A DNA stretch of 6,282 nucleotides from an uncultured Phaeodactylibacter sp. (GTDB lineage Bacteria; Bacteroidota; Bacteroidia; Chitinophagales; Saprospiraceae): the NCBI GenBank assembly GCA_913062745.1, contig CAJXXJ010000240.1, forward strand, positions 1-6,282, written 5' to 3'. Below the pieces are notes generated by a model that was given only the letters and a program-made list of their open reading frames with translations, did not search any database and was not told the DNA's origin. Below are positions 1-6,011 of this stretch, one piece after another; position 1 is the stretch's first letter, and every line of letters starts with the position of its first letter. Position numbers and translations under genes: made by a program.

Positions 1-106
1 CATTCCGGGCCCCCGGCTTGCTCCGGATGCGGATGTGCCGCTGCCGTTAGAGTATATCCTGCAGGAGTATTTGGCGAAGAGTGGGCTGGGGGAGCGGTTG
101 GGGTAG
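1..106 (+). CDS. 3' end of an unidentified protein (partial)
   Basis: Reading from base 2, 34 codons are open to a TAG at 104-106. The peptide starts IPGPRLAPDADVPLPLEY and ends EYLAKSGLGERLG. It looks like a genuine soluble C-terminus: a proline-rich linker followed by an amphipathic helix. The gene begins outside the window and I do not recognise the family from this tail. The next gene starts 23 bases after the stop on the same strand, so the two may be co-transcribed. The high G at third codon positions contrasts with the more AT-rich gene that follows. Confidence 0.6.
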   Translation, partial: IPGPRLAPDADVPLPLEYILQEYLAKSGLGERLG

Positions 107-129
107 TACCCTGCAATATCACTTATCTA

Positions 130-522
130 ATGGCGATTAAGCGAAACCGAATACCTTACTTTTTCTTAATTATCTCTACGATCGCACTTGGGCTGGCATC
201 AAGGGCTGCATTTATTCCTGAACTCATCTACCCGTACTTAGGAGATGTGTTTTACGCCCTAATGATCTTTTGGATAACCGGTTTTTTGTTTCCCCGGATA
301 AGCTCAGTGAACGCTGCGTTGATTAGTATTCTGTTTTGCTTTTTAATTGAATTCAGCCAGTTGTATCAGGCAGAATGGATCCATGAAGTCAGAAAAACCA
401 GGCTGGGAGGGCTGATCCTGGGCTTTGGGTTTCTGTGGAGTGATTTGGTCAGTTATGTGGTTGGGGGGATGATTGGTTTAGGCTTGGAGTATGTGTTGGA
501 AAAGAGCAGGGGAACAGATTAG
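130..522 (+). CDS. DUF2809 family small integral membrane protein
   Basis: A 130-residue inner-membrane protein of unknown function. It has about four hydrophobic segments, near residues 9-28, 37-55, 60-78 and 93-123. Motifs typical of DUF2809 as I know the family are visible: YLGD with YALM (36-45), IEFSQLYQAEW (73-83), a basic RKTRLGG loop (88-94) and GFGFLWSDL (98-106). The length fits the family's usual 120-140 residues, so the gene looks intact. The ATG at 130 is the first in frame and places charged residues (KRNR) before the first helix, consistent with an inside-facing N-terminus. It follows the previous stop by 23 bases and converges with the secreted protein gene at 774. Its composition is AT-richer than its neighbours, as expected for a hydrophobic protein, so that is not by itself evidence of transfer. 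No reaction is known for the family. Confidence 0.85.
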   Translation: MAIKRNRIPYFFLIISTIALGLASRAAFIPELIYPYLGDVFYALMIFWITGFLFPRISSVNAALISILFCFLIEFSQLYQAEWIHEVRKTRLGGLILGFGFLWSDLVSYVVGGMIGLGLEYVLEKSRGTD

Positions 523-575
523 GGCAATAGCTTAAAGAGTGGATATTTTGAGAGCCGTTGTGAAATGATCGTAAT

Positions 576-591
576 ATTGCAATATTGCAAT
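576..591. repeat. 16-bp AT-rich palindrome built from two overlapping repeats
   Basis: ATTGCAATATTGCAAT is a perfect inverted repeat. It lies in a run in which ATATTGCA is repeated in tandem, so a second palindrome, AATATTGCAATATT, overlaps it at 573-586. It sits about 55 bases after the DUF2809 stop in the convergent intergenic region. It could be a protein-binding site or part of a weak terminator. No flanking promoter or gene start was seen that would make it an obvious operator. Confidence 0.4.
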
Positions 592-719
592 GTAACGTCC
601 AAAAAAAGATTGAACTCAGAAAGCTTTATCCCCCACCGCACTATCCAAGCAAGGTTGCGCTATTCGGGCTCGGGAAATTTGGTTTGCGCCCATAATTTTT
701 GTGGTAAAAACCGGAGCTA

Positions 720-753
720 ATAGCCTGCCACTTCTGCAGAAGTGGCAGGCTAT
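720..753 (-). terminator. 34-bp perfect palindrome, probable terminator of the T9SS cargo gene
   Basis: Bases 720-753 equal their own reverse complement without mismatch (arms ATAGCCTGCCACTTCTG and its complement, centre TGCA). As RNA this gives a stem of about 15 bp with a tetraloop on either strand. It begins 20 nt after the minus-strand stop at 774. On that strand a short U-run (GGTTTTT) follows about 10 nt beyond the stem, not directly after it, so classic intrinsic termination is imperfect. Because it is symmetric it could serve both convergent genes, but the DUF2809 stop is almost 200 nt away. A protein-binding site is the alternative. Confidence 0.6.
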
Positions 754-773
754 CAATCAAACGATAACATTCA

Positions 774-2264
774 CTACCCCCCAGCCTTCACCACCCGCTG
801 CACGCCCAGCAGGGCGCCGCTCTTTGCATCGCTCATCCGCAGTAAATAGATGCCGGCGGGCAGGTGGCCTAGCTGCAGCGCCCCGTTTTGGGCCTCGTAG
901 CACCCGTGCGGCTGCCCGTTGATGCCAATCACCTCTACGCGCATTGGCTGGCCCGGCGGGTTGGGCAGGCGCAGCTCATCGGTGAAGGGGTTGGGGTGGA
1001 AGGCGGGGGCTGCGGCTGGCAGCGGCAAATCTGTGCTGTTTATGATGCCTCCGTCTTCCGTATTGATGCGGTAGATGCGAAGGGTAGGGTTGATGTAAAA
1101 GTTATCAATAGTATTGACCACCAGGTTGTCTTCCGCATCCAAAAGAATAGAGTAGGGGAATGGGATAGCATAATCCTGCACCCAAACCGTATTGAGCAGG
1201 GAGTCGAACTTGAAAACGGACGTAGCCCCTGACTCGATATTGGTGTTGGCATAGAAGATATGCCCGTCCTCCGAAAATGCGAAAGCCTTCCCGCCATTGG
1301 CCTTATATGTACAAGGCAGGTTGACCCCTCGTATGAACTGCAGGTTTTCATTGCGGACTTCTATGACGGTGGTGCCGGCTTCCTGGCAGCCGCTCGCTGC
1401 GTAGGGCGCCTCGGTGAGCGGGTTGCTGGTGTAGGCGCTGCAGTATATGTTGCCCTCGTGGTACTGCCCCATGCTGCCGAATGTAGCTTGGCCGAGGAAG
1501 GGGTCTGTAAACCAGGAAACGCCCTCGATCTGCCCGTCCGACAGCCGGTATTTTCCGATCAGGCCTTCATTCCCAAAGTTGTCCGCGCCGGGCAAGGGCG
1601 CTCCGTCCATGCCCCCGAAGATATAAAAGGCCTCGTCGCTCATCGTGAAATACGTACGGGAAAAAAGGGAGTCTATGTCTTTCATGTCCCGCACCAAGTG
1701 GACCTGACCATCGAGCCCAAGGATTTCGTAGCGGGTCTCCGGAATAGCAACCGGCCCTTCGGCGTAAGGTACGATGGCGTAGAGCGTATCGCCGCTTACG
1801 CGCCGGGCACCCCGGGTAAAGGAATTTATTCCTGAGGATATGGTTGAAGATATAAAGGAGGCGTTTTCGGGCGCAAGCCCTGTCCATGTCTGGCGTAGCA
1901 GAATATTCAAATCTTCGTCAATTTCCAGCAATATGCGCTGACCAGGCGCTTGAGAACTGGAACCGTAGCCATCAAAAAAGTAGCGCCCCTCGCTGCTGAA
2001 CAAATCGCCGTGATAAGCCCATGCACAGCAATTTTCTATTGGGTGTTCTGTTGCTACAGAGCCGTCCTGAAGCACTTTGTAAAGCACCATAGTAAGCTGG
2101 CTTGGGTCATTAATGGCATAAATGAGGCCACTTTCTGTAGCTATGGAAGAAAAGTTTGGTCTAAATGCATCTACTCCTGACAAACCAGAGAACTCTTCCA
2201 AGTCTTGAGCTGCTGCTGAAAGTACTACGAATATTGAGCAAAAGAGTAAAAATGTTCTAAGCAT
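774..2264 (-). CDS. Secreted protein with type IX secretion C-terminal sorting domain
   Basis: A 496-residue exported protein. The ATG at 2264 gives a textbook signal peptide, MLRTFLLFCSIFVVLSAAAQ, with probable cleavage before DLEEF. An in-frame GTG at 2291 would add nine residues ahead of it and run through a GC-rich hairpin, so I prefer the ATG. The last 80 or so residues form a T9SS type A sorting domain: FHPNPFTDEL, then RVEVIGINGQ, LPAGIYLLRM, and a basic end, VVKAGG. Proteins of this kind cross the outer membrane by the gliding/PorSS machinery, and the sorting domain is normally removed when the protein is anchored or released. The central 390 residues repeat short beta-strand units with aromatic and glycine pairs (YFFDGYG, FYIFGGMDG, IFYANTN, KFDSLLNTVWVQDY). 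This suggests a beta-propeller-like fold reporting no visible catalytic motif. Cysteines occur as CC near residue 80 and at two later sites. Function is unknown; substrate binding or adhesion is possible. Confidence 0.87.
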   Translation of the reverse strand: MLRTFLLFCSIFVVLSAAAQDLEEFSGLSGVDAFRPNFSSIATESGLIYAINDPSQLTMVLYKVLQDGSVATEHPIENCCAWAYHGDLFSSEGRYFFDGYGSSSQAPGQRILLEIDEDLNILLRQTWTGLAPENASFISSTISSGINSFTRGARRVSGDTLYAIVPYAEGPVAIPETRYEILGLDGQVHLVRDMKDIDSLFSRTYFTMSDEAFYIFGGMDGAPLPGADNFGNEGLIGKYRLSDGQIEGVSWFTDPFLGQATFGSMGQYHEGNIYCSAYTSNPLTEAPYAASGCQEAGTTVIEVRNENLQFIRGVNLPCTYKANGGKAFAFSEDGHIFYANTNIESGATSVFKFDSLLNTVWVQDYAIPFPYSILLDAEDNLVVNTIDNFYINPTLRIYRINTEDGGIINSTDLPLPAAAPAFHPNPFTDELRLPNPPGQPMRVEVIGINGQPHGCYEAQNGALQLGHLPAGIYLLRMSDAKSGALLGVQRVVKAGG

Positions 2265-2280
2265 CAGGCTATATTTTGCA

Positions 2281-2302
2281 GCCGGGGTCACAAGGCCCCG
2301 GC
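2281..2302 (-). terminator. GC-rich hairpin after the broken lipoprotein gene
   Basis: The arms GCCGGGG (2281-2287) and CCCCGGC (2296-2302) pair over 7 bp around an 8-nt loop. On the minus strand the hairpin starts 19 nt after the TAA at 2324-2322. This matches the stop-to-hairpin spacing of the two other minus-strand ends in the window (20 and 14 nt). It also ends only 16 nt before the ATG at 2264, so it may instead lie in the leader of the secreted-protein gene and influence its translation. No U-run follows it. Confidence 0.45.
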
Positions 2303-2321
2303 CAATTTCAATTAATTGATG

Positions 2322-3028
2322 TTAAAGCAAACTCGGGCAGCGCAGCTCTTCATTTCGAACGAACCGGATTACAGAAGCATAAAAATGCCAGGTGGCATGC
2401 TCTTGCCTGTATACCGGGATGTCAAAACCAGTATTTGCTACCGCAGCCACGGGCTGGACATAGGTTGACAATAACTGCCGGTTAAAAAATATAGGGAAAG
2501 GACCGTTATTTTGCTGACTTGCCAGTTCATTTACCCGATGCTGCCATCCACCACTGGCAGCCCCATGTCAATCATTTGATAGCCTTTGTCCATATTGCTC
2601 ACCTGGTTGAAGTGGTGTACAAGCCTGTTTTTCATCCTATTGAACAAAGCAGCAATTTGTGCTCCGTTCCAAGTACTGGCATTAGTAGGTATGGTAACAG
2701 AATCAATTACCGTGTTGTAGCTTTCGTAGGCTTGCCCTGGTTTGCTGATTTAAAAATTGATGCCTGTTTCCACCAGCCTGGCGGCTTGCGCTGCATCCAT
2801 AGTCTTGTTGAGCTCTTTGCCCTCGCGCCAACGGTCTACCTGCGCTTTAAAGGCTATGATGCTGTCTACTCTTGCGCGCAAGTCCTGAATTTCTGCCGAA
2901 TCTCTCTCGTTGCGCTCTGTAATTGATAAGTAGCTTTGCTCTGGTTCATTAAAATCAGGCACTTCCTTCTCACAGCCCCACAGCAGCGGCAGTGCAAAAA
3001 GCAACAAAAAAGAACGGCGGTAAGGCAT
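2322..3028 (-). pseudogene. Small lipoprotein gene broken by an in-frame stop and a frameshift
   Basis: The ATG at 3028 opens 92 codons with a lipoprotein signal, MPYRRSFLLLFALPLLWGC; the lipobox is LWGC with the lipid cysteine at residue 19. A charged, probably coiled-coil stretch follows (residues about 42-72, EIQDLRARVDSI and on). A TAA at 2752-2750 stops this frame, yet the same frame continues for 72 protein-like codons (ISKPGQAYESYNTVIDSV, later NRMKNRLVHHFNQVSN and YQMIDMGLPVVDG) to a TAA at 2533-2531. From 2567 down to a TAA at 2324-2322 another frame carries 81 protein-like codons (RVNELASQQNNGPFPIFF, then GFDIPVYRQEHATWHFYA). The two frames overlap only at 2531-2567, as expected if one base was lost there. 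Rejoined, the product would be about 235 residues, an inner- or outer-membrane-anchored lipoprotein of no family I recognise. The 92-residue piece could still be made and lipidated. Recoding is possible but I see no classic slippery heptamer in the overlap. Confidence 0.62.
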
Positions 3029-3464
3029 AGCTATTTTTGAGCTACCCCCCCGGTTTCCGGAATAAAAAACCTTCTAAATGCTTCATTTTAAAAAATATTA
3101 ATGGGTTAGAAATACATAATAGAGCGCAGGTTTACGATGCTGATCGGCCGGGAAAACCTGGGGTGCTCCCTACAGCCTACCGCAACACCTACGAGCGGTA
3201 AATAAAGTTGGTCTTGTGTTTAATAAAGTTAGGCTAAGCGCGGAATAAGTAATTCAAAATAAACTCAGCGCGACGTTTCTTGATCAAAAATACGGCAAAT
3301 GAGCTAAATAGCCAAGTTGGGTTAGTGTTTTTTTTAAGTGCAATGTCGTGATTTTGTCTTTTTGGGACTTTCTGCTGCCAGCAAATCCAAAGACTTCCGC
3401 CATAATCGCAGCTGGGAAATCATTTTCAAGCCGTCCGTCAGCGTTTGTTTTTTAACAGGATGAA
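3029..3464. other. Gene-poor gap of about 440 bp
   Basis: No intact gene is convincing here. On the minus strand 3284-3451 stays open for 55 codons; its only ATG (3403) gives a 39-residue peptide, MAEVFGFAGSRKSQKDK and on, ending LAHLPYF. It is protein-like but short and unrecognised. On the plus strand a frame ends RPGKPGVLPTAYRNTYER at the TAA 3199-3201, without a plausible start. The nonamer AATAAAGTT occurs at 3201-3209 and 3222-3230. A candidate minus-strand promoter lies at 3285-3315. Homopolymer runs (C7 at 3044-3050, T8 near 3329) and low GC in the middle fit non-coding or decayed sequence. Confidence 0.45.
3285..3315 (-). promoter_or_regulatory. Possible Bacteroidota-type promoter
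   Basis: On the minus strand TATTTTTG (3292-3285) fits the Bacteroidota -7 consensus TAnnTTTG. TTG (3315-3313) lies 20 bases upstream, close to the usual -33 spacing. It would fire toward the lipoprotein start at 3028, giving a leader of about 250 nt, which is long. The region is AT-rich, so a chance match is quite possible. Confidence 0.3.
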
Positions 3465-3497
3465 GAAGCAGCCGCTAATACTTATAGTGGCTGCTTC
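3465..3497 (-). terminator. Hairpin terminator downstream of the metal operon
   Basis: GAAGCAGCCGCTA (3465-3477) pairs with TAGTGGCTGCTTC (3485-3497) over 13 bp with a single G-U, around a 7-nt loop. It lies 14 nt after the TonB-receptor stop at 3512. No U-run follows on the minus strand, so termination may depend on the hairpin plus other factors. The position fits the end of the minus-strand operon. Confidence 0.6.
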
Positions 3498-3511
3498 CTC
3501 ATACGAACGGG

Positions 3512-4370
3512 TTAGAACGTAATATTCAGAGCAGCATAGCTATTACGCCCACGGGCAAGGATAGGCACATTTGTGCCCCGTACCGACCGGTTGAGGTGCT
3601 CATAGTAGGCTTCGTCCAGCAGGTTGTTAACACCAGCGCTCAGTCGGAAAGCCTCTGTGAACTGATAAGCCAGCTTGAGGTCAATCAAAGAAAACGCAGG
3701 GGTTACCGTTTCTCCAAACTCCGTGGATATGCGGTTTTGCTCCAGCACATACCGGAAAGAGACTTCTGGATGTAGTTTCTCCCCGAAATAAGCGCCCTGA
3801 AGCGCATAGCGGAAATCCAGCGGCGCAATCTCGGGCAGCGGCTCGTCCCGTTCCATATCCTGCGCATAAGTGTAAGCAATGGACATCTGGTGCTGAAGCC
3901 CTGCCACTAGCTGCTGTGTCCAGTTGGCTTCAAAGCCCGTTTTAAAGGCCTCTTCGATGTTGATGAATTGCCGTACACCCGGGCTCATAGGCAGCCGAGG
4001 GGAAAGCGTGGGGTCAATAACGGAGGAGATATAGTCCTGCAAATACCCGGCAAACACATCGACCTCAAGGGCCGTAGCTTCCGTGCGCCACTCGAAGGTC
4101 AGGTCAGCCTGGTAGTTGACCTCTGGCGAAAGCTGCGGGTTGCCCAGCATTTCGAAGGGGTCTATTCCTACGGGGAAGTAGTTGATGAAGCGCTCGGTAA
4201 GGCTGCCGCTGCGCTGTGCCCGCCCGAGGAATAAGCCCATTTTTGCCTCCCCGCTGATTTGCCGGCTGGCTCCTAGGCTAAAGCTGGGGTTGAAGGCTTC
4301 TAAGATAGTAATAGGTTTTGAGCGTACGAGACTCTGGCAGTTGGTTGAGAATTGGTGCCGTGATAACTCT
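3512..4370 (-). pseudogene. TonB-dependent receptor, C-terminal barrel fragment only
   Basis: From about 4294 down to the stop at 3512, roughly 260 residues are clearly the C-terminal half of an outer-membrane TonB-dependent receptor. Visible signs are NPSFSLGASRQ, GRAQRSGSLTERF, LGNPQLSPEVNYQADLTF, alternating amphipathic strands (FRYALQGAYFG, LIDLKLAYQF), the family ending GVNNLLDEAYYEHLNR, and a final NITF with C-terminal phenylalanine for Bam assembly. Full receptors are usually 650-800 residues. The signal peptide, TonB box, plug domain and first barrel strands are absent, and no start codon fits. The frame stays open upstream, but beyond 4370 it only shadows the GTPase gene, so that part is not real. 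The sequence style resembles OprC-like metal (copper/zinc) receptors, by recognition only. The fragment starts within about 75 nt of the intact GTPase stop, suggesting a deletion that joined the two, or a mis-assembly. It cannot form a gated channel alone. Confidence 0.75.
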
Positions 4371-5369
4371 TCAGTTCTTTTCCGAAGCACCCAGGCTGTT
4401 AAGCCCCTTTTCCAGCACCTGCCGCTTAACGTTGTTGGCGATGAATACGATACGGCTGTTTGGGGCTGCGCCATCTGGCCAGGCCTCTAAACGGTCGAAT
4501 GCGAACTGCGTGCGGACAGATTGGAAAATTACCGGCTGGGGTTCGGCCTGAAAATGCAGTATCCCCTTGATACGGTAGATGTTTTTACCGTACATCAGGA
4601 GCAGGAACTTCGACCAGTGGACAAACTTCAGCATATCCAAAGGCTTGGTAAGCGTGAAGCTGTGGGCTTCTACTCCCTCGTGGTGATGGTGATGTCCATC
4701 ATGATGGTGATGGCCATGGGTTGCCGCTTCTTGTACTGCACGTATCAATTTCTGCCGGGCGGCTTCCGACTCGTAAGCTCCTTGCTGCATTATGGTAGAA
4801 GATACTTTGCCATAATCGGCACGGTAGATTTCTGCAAAAGGGTTGGATTGAGCCAAAAAGCTTTGGACTTTTTCCAGGTAAGCCGGGCTGACGGAGCCTT
4901 GCTTGTTCAGTACCACCACATCCGCAAAAGCAAGCTGTCGCCGGGCTTCTTCCCGTTCTTCCAGCATATCTTCAATTTGGCCTGCATCCACAACGCAAAC
5001 TACAGCATCCAGCCTAAAGTACTCCTGTACTGCTACATCTGCCATAAAGGTAGCGGCTACGCCATCCGGTTCAGCCATGCCGGTCGTTTCAATCAGGAGA
5101 TGATCAAAAGTTTTACCCGATCTGACTAGACGGCCGAGTGTCTTCAGCAGCTCATCGTTCAGTTCGCAGCAGATGCAACCGTTGGACAACTCAAAGATGC
5201 CATCGCCGCTGCTGTCTTGTATCACAAGATCGTTGTCGATTCCAATATCCCCGAACTCATTTTCTATGATCGCAAAGCGCGTATCCGGGTGCTGCCCAAT
5301 GAGATGATTGAGCAGGCTGGTCTTTCCAGCTCCCAAAAAACCGGTTATTATGGTAACTGGAGTACGCAT
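4371..5369 (-). CDS. COG0523/CobW-family GTPase, probable metallochaperone (zinc type)
   Basis: A 332-residue cytoplasmic P-loop GTPase of normal family length. Domains: G domain about 1-190, His-rich linker about 216-231, CobW C-terminal domain about 236-322. Walker A is GFLGAGKTS (10-18). The family metal site GCICC spans 64-68 (C65, C67, C68). LIETTGMAEP (92-101) is the switch/Walker B region. The guanine-specificity motif reads NKQG at 155-158 instead of NKxD, so the base-contacting aspartate is missing. HGHHHHDGHHHHHE (218-231) is a strong zinc/nickel-binding stretch, as in zinc-allocating ZigA/Zng1-type members. The C-terminal domain holds HWSKFLLLMYGKNIYRIKGIL and ends near RIVFIANN. 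The start ATG at 5369 overlaps the TGA of a small upstream ORF as TGATG, indicating translational coupling. Family role: GTP-dependent delivery of metal to client proteins, often when zinc is scarce. The client and metal here are inference. The gene itself is open throughout. Confidence 0.88.
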   Translation of the reverse strand: MRTPVTIITGFLGAGKTSLLNHLIGQHPDTRFAIIENEFGDIGIDNDLVIQDSSGDGIFELSNGCICCELNDELLKTLGRLVRSGKTFDHLLIETTGMAEPDGVAATFMADVAVQEYFRLDAVVCVVDAGQIEDMLEEREEARRQLAFADVVVLNKQGSVSPAYLEKVQSFLAQSNPFAEIYRADYGKVSSTIMQQGAYESEAARQKLIRAVQEAATHGHHHHDGHHHHHEGVEAHSFTLTKPLDMLKFVHWSKFLLLMYGKNIYRIKGILHFQAEPQPVIFQSVRTQFAFDRLEAWPDGAAPNSRIVFIANNVKRQVLEKGLNSLGASEKN

Positions 5370-5464
5370 CAGTCTGTAACTTTTACTTGAAATTCTACAG
5401 GCTCGGCCACATTCCGTACGCCATCATAAGCACGATTTTCTTTAATCCACGACTTCCGCATCAT
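5369..5464 (-). CDS. 31-codon ORF coupled to the GTPase gene
   Basis: An ORF from ATG 5464 (a second ATG follows at 5461) to TGA 5371-5369 encodes MMRKSWIKENRAYDGVRN and then ends AEPVEFQVKVTD. It overlaps the 3' end of the DUF3299-like gene by 23 nt and shares one base with the GTPase start (TGATG). It therefore fills what would otherwise be a 72-nt gap in a tightly packed operon. The sequence looks protein-like, with a beta-strand-type tail, but I recognise no family. It may be a true small protein, a coupling leader that feeds ribosomes to the GTPase start, or the tail of a former larger gene, including a frameshifted extension of the upstream lipoprotein. Confidence 0.4.
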   Translation of the reverse strand: MMRKSWIKENRAYDGVRNVAEPVEFQVKVTD

Positions 5465-6011
5465 CCAGGATATAGTTTAGGTAATCAAAATCATCACGAT
5501 TCAGCCTCAGCCGTCCCCGGAAAACCGTCGTTTCATCCATATCGAAATGGCGCTTTTCTCCGTCTTTAAGCAAAACGTCCATCACGGTTTCCGGGCCGGC
5601 GCCTCCGCAAAAGAAGCATTGTTTGTAGGGATTGGCTGACAGTATAGTAAAGGGAGCGTCGGGGTCACCCATCGGGATAACGTAGCCCTTAATCTGTACC
5701 GGCTGCCCTTCCAGCGCCTGCACCGCTTCGCTGAAATTGGGGACAGGCACTTCCGCCTCCAGCTCACCGCTGAATGCCCACTCGAAGGTGACCTGAGCCA
5801 AGGTGTTCCAACTCAGCAGGAGGTAACCGTCCTTCCATTCGTAGGCCATGCTGTCTTTCGGCGCTTTAGCAGGAGCTTTTTGGCTTTCATCTACTTCAGG
5901 CACTGGCCAGGTATCCAAGCCACGGCTGCTTCCTGCCGCTTCTGTTTCCGACCGGGTACAGGATAGAAAACCAAGTGCAAACAGTAATAAAAATTGGCGA
6001 TCAAAGCTCAT
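5442..6011 (-). CDS. Lipoprotein with DUF3299-like domain and CxxC motif
   Basis: A 189-residue predicted lipoprotein. I choose the ATG at 6011 because it gives MSFDRQFLLLFALGFLSC, a lipoprotein signal with the lipid cysteine at residue 18. Upstream in-frame ATGs at 6020 and 6071 put extra residues before the signal and run back through the MerC-like gene. A low-complexity linker (about 20-55, with KAPAKAPKD) leads to a compact domain (about 60-189): LEGQPVQIKGYVIPMG (100-115), then FTILSANPYKQCFFCGGAGP (121-140) and ETVMDV. The GYVIP element and the following strand resemble DUF3299, an OB-like periplasmic domain. C132 and C135 form a CxxC suited to metal or redox chemistry. The gene overlaps the MerC-like stop by 11 nt, so the two are probably translationally coupled. 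Function is not established. A periplasmic or outer-membrane metal-handling partner is an inference from context. Confidence 0.75.
   Translation of the reverse strand: MSFDRQFLLLFALGFLSCTRSETEAAGSSRGLDTWPVPEVDESQKAPAKAPKDSMAYEWKDGYLLLSWNTLAQVTFEWAFSGELEAEVPVPNFSEAVQALEGQPVQIKGYVIPMGDPDAPFTILSANPYKQCFFCGGAGPETVMDVLLKDGEKRHFDMDETTVFRGRLRLNRDDFDYLNYILDDAEVVD

Larger units (their letters stand above)
523..773. other. Convergent intergenic region, no gene seen
   Basis: About 250 bases lie between the convergent stops of DUF2809 (522) and the T9SS cargo gene (774). I find no convincing coding frame, tRNA or rRNA-like sequence. The content is the AT-rich palindrome at 576-591, an A-run at 600-607, and the long perfect palindrome at 720-753, which probably ends transcription of the minus-strand gene. 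Confidence 0.55.

Noticed and set aside
1260..1835. 191-codon plus-strand open frame opposite the secreted-protein gene
   Set aside because: It lies wholly antisense to the T9SS cargo gene, whose signal peptide and sorting domain are clear. The plus translation has no recognisable motif and odd composition.
2265..2291. GTG start at 2291 for the secreted protein
   Set aside because: It adds nine residues before an already complete signal peptide and runs through the GC-rich hairpin; the ATG at 2264 fits better.
2434..2533. 30-codon frame starting at the ATG right after TAA 2533-2531 (MNWQVSKITVLSLYFLTG)
   Set aside because: It resembles a signal peptide, but the frame stops after 30 codons. 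The overlapping 81-codon frame is longer and joins naturally to the upstream lipoprotein.
2519..2926. 135-codon plus-strand open frame across the broken lipoprotein gene
   Set aside because: The minus strand explains the region better: lipobox, coiled-coil stretch and protein-like composition continuing past the stop. The plus product is rich in His and Leu without motifs.
3094..3201. Plus-strand frame ending RPGKPGVLPTAYRNTYER
   Set aside because: Protein-like only at its end, with no start codon, no upstream coding signal and no recognised family.
4371..4474. Extra N-terminus of the TonB-receptor frame starting MAQPQTAVSY
   Set aside because: These codons overlap the well-supported end of the GTPase in another frame and bear no resemblance to a signal peptide or plug domain.
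4521..5129. 202-codon plus-strand open frame opposite the GTPase gene
   Set aside because: It is antisense to intact Walker A, GCICC and His-rich coding sequence. Its runs of valine and methionine simply mirror the histidine codons.
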